Source of the DNA: an uncultured Clostridium sp.
GTDB lineage: Bacteria; Bacillota; Clostridia; Clostridiales; Clostridiaceae
DNA: 64,000 nt
Assembly (NCBI RefSeq): GCF_910588715.1
Contig: NZ_CAJURG010000001.1
Location: 764,661 to 828,660 of the forward strand
Direction: 5' to 3'
Below the pieces are notes generated by a model. That model searched no databases, had not been told where the DNA came from, and worked only from the letters and a program-made list of their open reading frames with translations. Positions 33,437-41,317 of the stretch are shown in pieces. The position numbers and the translations under genes are program-made. Numbering within the stretch: position 1 is the stretch's first letter; each line of letters begins with the position of its first letter.

Positions 33437-34405
33437 TTAATCCTCCTTAAGCCACTTTGCTGCTTCTAGGGCATAGTAAGTTATTATCATCTTAGCTCCT
33501 GCTCTTTTCATAGATAAAAGCATTTCTAAAGCTACTAGTTTTTCATTTATAAGCCCTGCTTCTCCTGCATTTTTTACCATAGCATATTCACCACTAACAT
33601 TATAAACACATATAGGTGCATTTATTTTATCTCTAGCTTCTTTTACTATATCAAGATAAGACATTGCAGGTTTAACCATTATTATATCTGCACCTTCATT
33701 TAAATCAGCTTCTATTTCCGCCATTGCTTCTCTAGAATTTGCTGGGTCCATTTGATAGCCCTTTCTATCTCCAAAACTTGGAGCAGAACCTGCTGCTTCT
33801 CTAAATGGTCCATAAAATGCTGATGAATATTTAGCTGCATAACTCATAATAGGTAAATTTTCATATCCATTTTCATCTAAAACATTTCTTATGTATGATA
33901 TTCTACCATCCATCATATCTGAAGGGGCAACCATGTCAGCTCCAGCTTTAGCATGTGATAATGCTATTTTTCCTAAATATACTAAAGTTTTATCATTATT
34001 TACATTATCTTTATTTAATATTCCACAATGTCCATGGTCTGTATATTCACACATACAAACATCAGTAATTATATATAAGTCATTGCTTAATTCTCTTAAT
34101 TTTCTTATAGCCTTTTGAACTATTCCATTTTCATTATAAGCTTCACTTCCTACACAATCTTTATGGTCAGGAATTCCAAACAATATTACAGATTTAACCT
34201 TAGCTTCATTTAGTTCATTAACTAATTCTCCTAATCTATCAATAGACCAATGATAATTTCCCTTTAAAGAACTAATTTCCCTTTTTATATTATTTCCTTC
34301 AACTACAAATACAGGATAAATAAAATCATCTACACTTAAAGAATTTTCTCTTACTAAACTTCTTATTGCAGAATTTACTCTTAATCTTCTACCTCTTCTA
34401 AACAA
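33437..34405 (-). CDS. hemB: Porphobilinogen synthase (ALA dehydratase)
   Basis: 322 residues starting at TTG 34405, with GGAGG nine bases upstream. The start overlaps the cobA-hemD stop by 8 bp. Catalytic lysines are in YAAKYSSAFYGPFREA and IIMVKPAMSYLDI. The metal site reads DVCMCEYTDHGHCGI, with three cysteines, so this is the zinc-dependent form rather than the Mg-only form. It condenses two 5-aminolevulinate molecules to porphobilinogen. Confidence 0.96.
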   Translation of the reverse strand: MFRRGRRLRVNSAIRSLVRENSLSVDDFIYPVFVVEGNNIKREISSLKGNYHWSIDRLGELVNELNEAKVKSVILFGIPDHKDCVGSEAYNENGIVQKAIRKLRELSNDLYIITDVCMCEYTDHGHCGILNKDNVNNDKTLVYLGKIALSHAKAGADMVAPSDMMDGRISYIRNVLDENGYENLPIMSYAAKYSSAFYGPFREAAGSAPSFGDRKGYQMDPANSREAMAEIEADLNEGADIIMVKPAMSYLDIVKEARDKINAPICVYNVSGEYAMVKNAGEAGLINEKLVALEMLLSMKRAGAKMIITYYALEAAKWLKED

Positions 34406-35879
34406 TATCTTCCGCCTCCTTAAAATCTATTATTTCCTTAAGGAATCCTTCCTCTGAATGTTTCTTGCACATAAAGCACTTCATATCCTTTTCTCTTATT
34501 GCTTTTGCTGTTTGAGGACCTATTGCAATAAGCTTCTTTTTACTTATAGCTTCTATGCCTAACATATCAATCATATTTATTACTGTGCTTGGACTTGTAA
34601 ATAATACATAATCAACTTCATCAAATACTCTTTTATTTTTTAATGTACCGCACACGGTGTCATATGTATGAACTCTATCTACTTCTAACCCTAATTTGCT
34701 TATTTCATCAATTAAATAATTTCTACTACTTGATGAGCATGGAATTAACACCTTTTCTCCTTTAACTAAATGCGGTGCTAAAACTTTAAATAATCCTTCC
34801 CCAACAAACTCTCTTGCCATTACAAATGGTACTATTCCTCTTTTAATTAATGCTTTCTTGGTAGCCTTACCAATTACAGAAAATTTAGCTTTTAAATTTC
34901 TAACATCATAATTTTCTTCTATTAAATAATCGAAGAAATTATTTACACCATTTACTGATGTTAAAAGAATATGATCATAAGTAGAAAGTTTTTCTAAATA
35001 AGGTTTTAAATTTTCTTTAGTTGGATTAATTTTTATTGAATTTATTTCTGTTACTTCTGCACCTAACTCCTTTAAAGAACTTCTTAAACTAGAGCTTTGT
35101 TCTCTTGATCTAGTTATACATATATTAGTTCCAAATAAAGGTTTCTCTTCATACCAAGATAACTTTTCATTTAAATTTACCACTTCACCAACAACAATTA
35201 TACAAGGTGATTTTAAATTTGCTTTTCTTGCCTCTTCAGAAATATTTTCTAATCTTCCAATTACTTTTCTTTGCTTAGACGAAGTACCTCTCATTACAAC
35301 TGCTGCTGGTGTTGTTTTTTCTTTTCCATTGTTAATTAGGTTACTTACTATTCTTTCTATATTTTCAAGACCCATCATAAAAACAAGAGTACCATTTTCC
35401 TTTGCTAATGCTTCCCAATTTATTTTCTCACTTGCACTTGTCATACCAGTTACAATATGAAAGCTTTGTGCTATAGCCCTTTGAGTTATTGGAATCCCTG
35501 CATAATTTAAAACAGATATTGGTGATGTTACCCCTGGTATTACTTCAAAGTTTAAATTTTCTTCAACAAGTGATAATACCTCTTCTCCACCTCTTCCAAA
35601 AACGTAAGGGTCTCCACCTTTTACTCTTCCAACTATATGTCCTTCTTTAACAAGTTTAACTAACATTTCGTTTATTTCATCTTGTGTTTTATAATGAGCT
35701 CCTGGCTCCTTTCCACAATAATAAATTAAACAATCTTCATTTAAATAATTTAAAATATTATTAGAAACTAATCTATCATAAAGTACTGCTGTACACTTTT
35801 CTAATACTCGAACCGCCTTAATAGTTAATAAATCTTCATCACCTGGCCCAGTTCCTATTATATAAGCTTTTCCCTTCAT
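34398..35879 (-). CDS. cobA-hemD: Uroporphyrinogen-III C-methyltransferase / uroporphyrinogen-III synthase fusion
   Basis: 493 residues with two enzymes in one chain. Residues 1-245 are the SAM-dependent methyltransferase (GPGDEDLLTIKA, VGRVKGGDPYVFGRGGEE, GIPITQR, VVMRGTSSKQRK). Residues about 250-490 are uroporphyrinogen-III synthase (ICITRSREQSSSLRSSLKELG, ILLTSVNGVNNFF, LFTSPSTVINMI, IGPQTAKAIREKDM). It closes hydroxymethylbilane to uroporphyrinogen III and methylates it to precorrin-2, channelling flux to siroheme and B12. The fusion is common in clostridia. Confidence 0.94.
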   Translation of the reverse strand: MKGKAYIIGTGPGDEDLLTIKAVRVLEKCTAVLYDRLVSNNILNYLNEDCLIYYCGKEPGAHYKTQDEINEMLVKLVKEGHIVGRVKGGDPYVFGRGGEEVLSLVEENLNFEVIPGVTSPISVLNYAGIPITQRAIAQSFHIVTGMTSASEKINWEALAKENGTLVFMMGLENIERIVSNLINNGKEKTTPAAVVMRGTSSKQRKVIGRLENISEEARKANLKSPCIIVVGEVVNLNEKLSWYEEKPLFGTNICITRSREQSSSLRSSLKELGAEVTEINSIKINPTKENLKPYLEKLSTYDHILLTSVNGVNNFFDYLIEENYDVRNLKAKFSVIGKATKKALIKRGIVPFVMAREFVGEGLFKVLAPHLVKGEKVLIPCSSSSRNYLIDEISKLGLEVDRVHTYDTVCGTLKNKRVFDEVDYVLFTSPSTVINMIDMLGIEAISKKKLIAIGPQTAKAIREKDMKCFMCKKHSEEGFLKEIIDFKEAEDIV

Positions 35880-35920
35880 AATTAATGCCTACCTTCTTCT
35901 TTATTTTATGTATTTTAAAT

Positions 35921-36793
35921 TTACGCTCTTAATATTTTGTGAGCTAATTTTTTCCCAAGTTCAATATGTTCATCTTTATTTCCTAAAATATCTTTTTTAA
36001 TTATTTTTCCATTAACTTCATAAATTCCTATTATATACATATCATTTCCTTGAAGTTTTGCATATGCTCCAATTAAACTATGGCATCCACCATTTAGCTC
36101 TCTCATAAAACTTCTTTCAGCTTCTACGGCTATCCTTACATTCTTATCATCTAAACTCCTAAAATAACTATTATATTGACTATTCCTTAAACACTCTATC
36201 CCTAATGCTCCTTGAGATACAGCAGGGACAAATATTTCTGGATTTAAATAATCACTAATTATGTCTTCCATTCCTAGCCTTTTTAAACCTGCAGCTGCTA
36301 GTATTATTCCATCCATACCTTCATTTTTCATTTTTTCAATTCTAGTTCCAACATTTCCTCTTATAGGAACAATATTAATATCATCTCTTAAAGCTTTTAA
36401 TTGAGCTGATCTTCTTATACTACTTGTTCCAATTATTGCACCTTTTCTTAATTCACTTAACTTTTCTCCATTTTGACATACAAGCACATCTCTTACATCT
36501 TCTCTCTCTGGCATTGCTACTAATTCAAAATCTTCTCCCATTTCATAAGGAACATCTTTCATTGAATGTACAGCAGCATGTGCTTTTCCATCTAATAAAG
36601 CTAATTCTATATCTTTTGTAAATAATCCTTTTCCCCCTATCTTATCTAGTGTTACATCTAACCTTTTATCCCCTTCTGTTACTACTAATAACTTTTTACT
36701 TTCCATATCAACCTTATCTTTTAATAGCTTCATAACAGTATCTGTTTGAGTTTGGGCTAATAAACTTTTTCTAGTTGCTAAAATTAATTCCAT
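35921..36793 (-). CDS. hemC: Porphobilinogen deaminase (hydroxymethylbilane synthase)
   Basis: 290 residues. It opens MELILATRKSLLAQTQTDTV and has KGLFTKDIELALLDGKAHAAVHSMKDVP, GTSSIRRSAQL and the cofactor-attachment loop ELNGGCHSLIGAYA, where the Cys carries the dipyrromethane. The usual GGCQxPxG is GGCHSLIG here, a clostridial-type variant. It polymerises four porphobilinogens. The start overlaps the preceding gene by 10 bp. Confidence 0.95.
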   Translation of the reverse strand: MELILATRKSLLAQTQTDTVMKLLKDKVDMESKKLLVVTEGDKRLDVTLDKIGGKGLFTKDIELALLDGKAHAAVHSMKDVPYEMGEDFELVAMPEREDVRDVLVCQNGEKLSELRKGAIIGTSSIRRSAQLKALRDDINIVPIRGNVGTRIEKMKNEGMDGIILAAAGLKRLGMEDIISDYLNPEIFVPAVSQGALGIECLRNSQYNSYFRSLDDKNVRIAVEAERSFMRELNGGCHSLIGAYAKLQGNDMYIIGIYEVNGKIIKKDILGNKDEHIELGKKLAHKILRA

Positions 36794-37479
36794 ATGTACT
36801 CCTCTTCCTTCCCTAAGGATTTTATCTTAATAACTATATCTTCATCATAAAATAATTTAAATACTTCAAAAATCTTACCTTTATCATAAAAAAACTTACA
36901 ATCACTACTGTTTATAAACTTTAATAAATCATCCTTAATTTCTTTATCTAAAATTAATGAATTTCTTATTTTTCCTGTCAATCTTATATATTCATCAAAC
37001 TCTTGTAAAGATTTAGTGATAGATTCTGCAACCATTACTGAGCCTCTAGGATTACCAACCTTAGTATTTACAGCTACAGTAATAAATTTGCTTTCCCTTG
37101 TAACTGGTACTACCCCCATACCTTCTTTAAATTTTGATGAATTTATATAAATTTTATGTAGTTTTTTGCAATCTTTTTTAATATTATTTACTACTATACT
37201 ATCATCAATAGCAATTATTATTAAATGCTTATCTAATAAAAACTCTCTATTATATTTTCCTTTTATTAGTTTTACTTTATCCTTATCAAATTTATAAAAA
37301 TCCTCTAAAAAATCTAATGCTAAAACTTCTATATTACTTCCCTTATTATAAAAGTTTATTACTTTAATTAATGCACCTCTTCCTGCCCCTATTACTCCAA
37401 TTTTAAGCTTTTCTCCAAAAAGAGTTATTGGTGCATAACTTAATTCTCCATGAAGATTTGCTTTAAGATATTTAGGCAT
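36784..37479 (-). CDS. Precorrin-2 dehydrogenase-like protein (sirohydrochlorin synthase)
   Basis: 231 residues. The N-terminus has a Rossmann-like start, LKIGVIGAGRGALIKVINFYNKGSNIEVLA, and the later block VPVTRESKFITVAVNTKVGNPRGSVMVAESITKSL follows the CysG N-terminal / Met8 arrangement. It would oxidise precorrin-2 to sirohydrochlorin with NAD+. Its reading frame overlaps hemA by 40 bp, an unusually long overlap that implies translational coupling. Divergence from typical SirC is considerable, so the assignment rests partly on position between hemA and hemC. Confidence 0.78.
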   Translation of the reverse strand: MPKYLKANLHGELSYAPITLFGEKLKIGVIGAGRGALIKVINFYNKGSNIEVLALDFLEDFYKFDKDKVKLIKGKYNREFLLDKHLIIIAIDDSIVVNNIKKDCKKLHKIYINSSKFKEGMGVVPVTRESKFITVAVNTKVGNPRGSVMVAESITKSLQEFDEYIRLTGKIRNSLILDKEIKDDLLKFINSSDCKFFYDKGKIFEVFKLFYDEDIVIKIKSLGKEEEYIWN

Positions 37480-38642
37480 TCCTCTTCACGCCCTTCTAAC
37501 TTTTCTTTCTTTAATAATTTTATAGCTCTATTTATATAATAATCCGATGTGCTTTTTATCAATGTTTTAGCTAAATCAATATCCTTTTTATCCTTGCATT
37601 TATGTTCAAAAGATTTAACTCTACTTTTTACAACATTATTTCCTGTATTCTTCATTTCATGTATATAATATGTAACTTCTCTAATATTTAACCAATCTTT
37701 ATAATCATTTAAATATTTATCAATCAAAAATTTATATTCGTTCATTTTTTCATCTCTTAATTTTTTATTATGTACATCTAATTTACTTATGGTATCTATA
37801 TCAAATAAAGTTACTCTTTTATTTTTATATAAAGATTTATCAACGTCTCTTGGTAATGCTAAATCAATTATCATTAGCTCTTTTCCAAATTTATTTATAT
37901 AATCATCTTTTATAATAATATGAGGAGCTGATGTGCAACTTATAATTGCATCTACATCATTAATAAATTTTCTATATTCATTAAAATCTAAAATGCTAAC
38001 TCTTTCATCTTTTAAATTTTGTACTTTATCTTTATTTCTTACAACAATAAATATTCTTTCAAATTTACTTCCAAGGGCATATTTTACCACTAAACTGCCT
38101 ATAGTTCCATATCCTATTACCATAATACTCTTTGCATCAAAGTATTCAGCTTCATTTACTGCAATAGATGATGAGGATACTGGTATTTCATATAATTTAC
38201 TTTCTGTTCTAAACTTTTTTCCACAGCTTATTGCTTCTTCAAACAATCTTAAAAGTTTTGTATGTATAGCATTATGCTCTAAACTTAACTCATATGCTTG
38301 TTTTACCTGACCTAATATTTGGTCTTCTCCTAATATCTTAGAGTGGAATCCACAAGCCACTTCTAATAAATGCTTAGCTACATTTATACCTTCAAGATGA
38401 AAAGTATACTCTAAAAGTGAGGTATCCCAATCTAACAATTCAAATATATTTTTTATTTCCTTTTCAATTCCTAAGCATCCTGAAATATAAATTTCTGTTC
38501 TATTACATGTGCTTATTATTACTACTTCTTCATATAACTTATTTAATTCCCTTAATGCTTTTGATTGCTTACTTAATGAAATTGCTAACTTTTCTCTTAT
38601 GTTTATATCAACATTTTTTCTTACTCCTATAAGACCTAACAC
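37440..38642 (-). CDS. hemA: Glutamyl-tRNA reductase
   Basis: 400 residues, starting at GTG 38642 after GTGGTGA. Catalytic Cys is in ISTCNRTEIYISG. The tRNA and substrate region shows GFHSKILGEDQILGQVKQAYE, and the NADPH domain has MVIGYGTIGSLVVKYAL. The C-terminal helical dimerisation domain runs from about 310. It reduces glutamyl-tRNA to glutamate-1-semialdehyde and opens the operon hemA, SirC-like, hemC, cobA-hemD, hemB, hemL, cbiK. I saw no cobalamin riboswitch in the 190 bp upstream. Confidence 0.95.
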   Translation of the reverse strand: MLGLIGVRKNVDINIREKLAISLSKQSKALRELNKLYEEVVIISTCNRTEIYISGCLGIEKEIKNIFELLDWDTSLLEYTFHLEGINVAKHLLEVACGFHSKILGEDQILGQVKQAYELSLEHNAIHTKLLRLFEEAISCGKKFRTESKLYEIPVSSSSIAVNEAEYFDAKSIMVIGYGTIGSLVVKYALGSKFERIFIVVRNKDKVQNLKDERVSILDFNEYRKFINDVDAIISCTSAPHIIIKDDYINKFGKELMIIDLALPRDVDKSLYKNKRVTLFDIDTISKLDVHNKKLRDEKMNEYKFLIDKYLNDYKDWLNIREVTYYIHEMKNTGNNVVKSRVKSFEHKCKDKKDIDLAKTLIKSTSDYYINRAIKLLKKEKLEGREEECLNILKQIFMEN

Positions 38643-38697
38643 TTAATCACCACTTTTCTAATATACAACTTTATATTTTTGTAAATTACCTTCATAA

Positions 38698-38730
38698 AAA
38701 AATTAAGGAAGTATCCTCCCTTAACTTTTT
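38698..38730 (-). terminator. Intrinsic terminator
   Basis: AAGTTAAGGGAGG can pair with CCTTAATTTTT-type sequence, giving a stem with a long T-run on the minus strand after the lipoprotein gene. Confidence 0.7.
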
Positions 38731-38832
38731 TATTATAATACTAAATAAAGTTTTAATCATTACTTTTGTATAATTAAAGTTTTAAATGATTAATATAATT
38801 TTATTTAATTACGTATTTTTTATATAATTTTA

Positions 38833-39600
38833 TTAAGATTTAACGTTTTTTCTTTTTTTAATGTAATAAAAAATAGGTGTTAATATTATCAAAATAATTA
38901 TTGCTAAATAAATTAATATATTTTTTAAATTAGGTGCTTTAAATCCTATAATTATACTATTACTTTCATTTAAATCATTTACTGTATAAGAATAATTTAT
39001 AGTTTTATTATTAATTATCTCATCAGCATTTGTATCTATTATTTTAATAGGCATAGATATTGATACATCAATTGGGATATCTCCAATTAAAACACCTATG
39101 TTTTTGTTTACTAAACTTCCAAAATCTAACCCTAAATTATTATTTATATTACTATTTATATAATCACTAATAATATCTATTGCACTTTCATTAAGTTTAA
39201 GTGTTATTTTATATTTATCAAGAAAAATTCCATTTTCTTTATCTTCAATTATACTAAAATAATCACTACTTAAATTTGATATTTCATCTATTTTTACTTT
39301 ATTAGTAGATACATTTACTTCCTCTATGTTAAAATTTCCTTCTTTTGATTTAATTATTTCTCCAAAATCTACTTTATCAGAAATACCATCTTCAACTTTA
39401 TTAATTATTTTTGACATTAAATCATTGTTTACTAATTTACCTATAACATCATCATAATAAACTTTTATTTTTGTGTCACTAGTTCCGTTAATATTAATTG
39501 AAGTGTCTGTACTTACTTTTATATCACCACACCCAATTAATATTAATGATGTAGTAATTATTAATATTAAAATCAATATATATTTTTTTATTCTCCTCAT
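38833..39600 (-). CDS. Lipoprotein with C-terminal membrane anchor
   Basis: 255 residues. The signal peptide ends with the lipobox LILIGCGDIK. The extracytoplasmic part (about 25-220) is rich in Asn, Ile and Asp with predicted beta strands and has no recognised catalytic residues. A single span near 226-246 (IIGFKAPNLKNILIYLAIIILIILTPIF) and a basic tail KKRKNVKS follow. The architecture, lipid anchor plus C-terminal span, resembles LppM-type proteins in outline, but I cannot claim homology. Monocistronic. Confidence 0.65.
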   Translation of the reverse strand: MRRIKKYILILILIITTSLILIGCGDIKVSTDTSININGTSDTKIKVYYDDVIGKLVNNDLMSKIINKVEDGISDKVDFGEIIKSKEGNFNIEEVNVSTNKVKIDEISNLSSDYFSIIEDKENGIFLDKYKITLKLNESAIDIISDYINSNINNNLGLDFGSLVNKNIGVLIGDIPIDVSISMPIKIIDTNADEIINNKTINYSYTVNDLNESNSIIIGFKAPNLKNILIYLAIIILIILTPIFYYIKKRKNVKS

Positions 39601-39693
39601 ATCTTCTACCCTTTCCTTATAAAATACAATATATTAATAGTATAATTAATTTTATGATTTTTAACATAATTTATAATATCTCGATAAATAAAA

Positions 39694-39740
39694 AAATTAC
39701 AATACTAAAAGATTCCTTATTATTTTTAGCATTGTAATTA
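39694..39740 (-). terminator. Intrinsic terminator of nrdDG
   Basis: AATTACAATGCTAAAA pairs with TTTTAGTATTGTAATT with one mismatch. It ends in a T-run on the minus strand after nrdG. Confidence 0.75.
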
Positions 39741-39753
39741 ATTTTATTTATTT

Positions 39754-40251
39754 TTATAATATTTCTACTATATTATCTTGTTCTAAGGACTTTTTTACAT
39801 CTATTACTCTTTGATTCGATGAACCCCTATATTTAAGCATTATATCTCTTTTATCTATTTCAAATTTTCCATCTATTAAGACATCTACTTCTTTTAATAA
39901 ATTTAATCTTTTAGGATTACTAATTATCTCTTCAAATTTATATCCTGACCAAACCCAAATAGGTTTATTTGTTTCAATCTTTATTCTTTTTAAAAGATTT
40001 AATAATGTATCATCCATTATTTGTTGCATAGGTTCTCCACCTAATATATTTACTCCTTTTATTTGTCTTGACTTAGTTAATTCAATAAACATATCTTCGA
40101 CTTCTTTAGTAAATTCATTCCCATAATTAAAATCTTGTTGCTCTTTATTGAAACACCCATCACAATTATGTGTACATCCACTTACAAAAAGCGTTGTTCG
40201 TATTCCTGGGCCATTTGTTACATCTAGTTTTCTAATTTTAGCATATTTCAT
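39754..40251 (-). CDS. nrdG: Anaerobic ribonucleotide reductase activating protein
   Basis: 165 residues from the ATG at 40251, which follows GTGAGGTG; an in-frame extension to 40383 is rejected for lack of a ribosome site and poor family match. The radical-SAM motif is SGCTHNCDGCFN (CxxxCxxC), preceded by NGPGIRTTLFV. It uses a [4Fe-4S] cluster and S-adenosylmethionine to install the glycyl radical on NrdD. It lies about 100 bp downstream of nrdD, with a hairpin between them. Confidence 0.95.
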   Translation of the reverse strand: MKYAKIRKLDVTNGPGIRTTLFVSGCTHNCDGCFNKEQQDFNYGNEFTKEVEDMFIELTKSRQIKGVNILGGEPMQQIMDDTLLNLLKRIKIETNKPIWVWSGYKFEEIISNPKRLNLLKEVDVLIDGKFEIDKRDIMLKYRGSSNQRVIDVKKSLEQDNIVEIL

Positions 40252-40319
40252 TAAAAACACCTCACATTTAATTAATAAAGCTCTAATCTTATTTTTAATG
40301 CTTCCAAAATTATTATATA

Positions 40320-40349
40320 AAAAAATGAGAGGTAAAACTCTCATTTTTT
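40320..40349 (-). terminator. Hairpin between nrdD and nrdG
   Basis: A 12-bp stem AAAAAATGAGAG with a 6-nt loop and T-run directly follows nrdD. It could partially terminate and set NrdD in excess over NrdG. Confidence 0.72.
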
Positions 40350-40357
40350 TATATATT

Positions 40358-41317
40358 CTACAAGTGAAGAACTCTATCTCCAATTTCAGCAGTTCTTCCT
40401 TTATTCCAATATGAACTTCCTATATATCCACAAGTTCTTCTCATAACTTGTAATTCACTTTCATCATCATTTCCACATGATGGACAATGCCATGTTAAAC
40501 TTTCTTTATCTAATTCCATTTCTCCATTAAATCCACATTTATAACAAACATCAGATTTTGTATTAATTTCAGCATATTGAATATTATGATATATAAAGTT
40601 TATTATATCTTCAATTGCTTCAACATTTTTATTCATATCTGGCACTTCAATATAAGAAATACATCCTCCTAATGATATACCATGGAATTGAGATTCAAAC
40701 TTTAATTTACTAAATGCATCTATTTCTTCACAAACATGAACATGATATGAATTTGTATAATATAACCTATCAGTTACATTCTTTATTTCTCCAAATCTTG
40801 CTTTATCTATTTTGCAGAATCTATAAATTAAACTTTCTGCTGGAGTTCCATAAAGACCAAATCCAAGTCCTGTTTCCTTTTTCCATTCATCACACTTATT
40901 CTTCATATGATTCATTACTTCTAAAGCAAACTTCTCTCCTTCTTTAGAAGTATGAGTTACTCCTAACATAGCCTGAACCATTTCTGCTATGCCAACATAG
41001 CCAAGTGAAAGAGTTGAATATCCATCTTTTAATAACTTATCTATTTTTTCACCTTTTTTAAGTCTTGCTATAGCTCCATGTTGCCAATGTATTGGGCTTG
41101 AATCTGAAGTTACTCCAAGTAACATTTTATGTCTAGTTAATAAAGCATCTTTACAAAGTTCTAGCCTTTGATCAAGCATTTCCCAGAACATCTCCATATC
41201 TTTATCAGCTATTATAGCTATTTGTGGTAAATTTAAACTAACAACGCCTTGATTAAATCTTCCATACCACTTATAATTTCCTTCTGCATCCTTCCAAGGA
41301 CTTAAGTGTGATCTACA
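40358..41317 (-). CDS. nrdD: nrdD 3' exon (anaerobic ribonucleotide reductase, C-terminal half)
   Basis: This exon supplies residues 389-707 of spliced NrdD. It opens CRSHLSPWKDAEGNYKWYGRFNQG, continuing the MGCR motif begun in exon 1, and ends with the zinc-binding CYKCGFNG..CPSCGND pair. Then comes RRTCGYIGS, whose glycine (about 685) is the radical site. The enzyme reduces ribonucleoside triphosphates under anaerobic conditions. If not spliced, an ATG formed by the last three intron bases (41318-41320) with GGAG four bases upstream could start this half separately. Exon length is exactly 320 codons with stop. Confidence 0.93.
   Translation of the reverse strand, partial: CRSHLSPWKDAEGNYKWYGRFNQGVVSLNLPQIAIIADKDMEMFWEMLDQRLELCKDALLTRHKMLLGVTSDSSPIHWQHGAIARLKKGEKIDKLLKDGYSTLSLGYVGIAEMVQAMLGVTHTSKEGEKFALEVMNHMKNKCDEWKKETGLGFGLYGTPAESLIYRFCKIDKARFGEIKNVTDRLYYTNSYHVHVCEEIDAFSKLKFESQFHGISLGGCISYIEVPDMNKNVEAIEDIINFIYHNIQYAEINTKSDVCYKCGFNGEMELDKESLTWHCPSCGNDDESELQVMRRTCGYIGSSYWNKGRTAEIGDRVLHL

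Noticed and set aside
38643..38832. Cobalamin riboswitch before the hemA operon
   Set aside because: No B12-box-like sequence; the interval holds only a terminator and AT-rich DNA.
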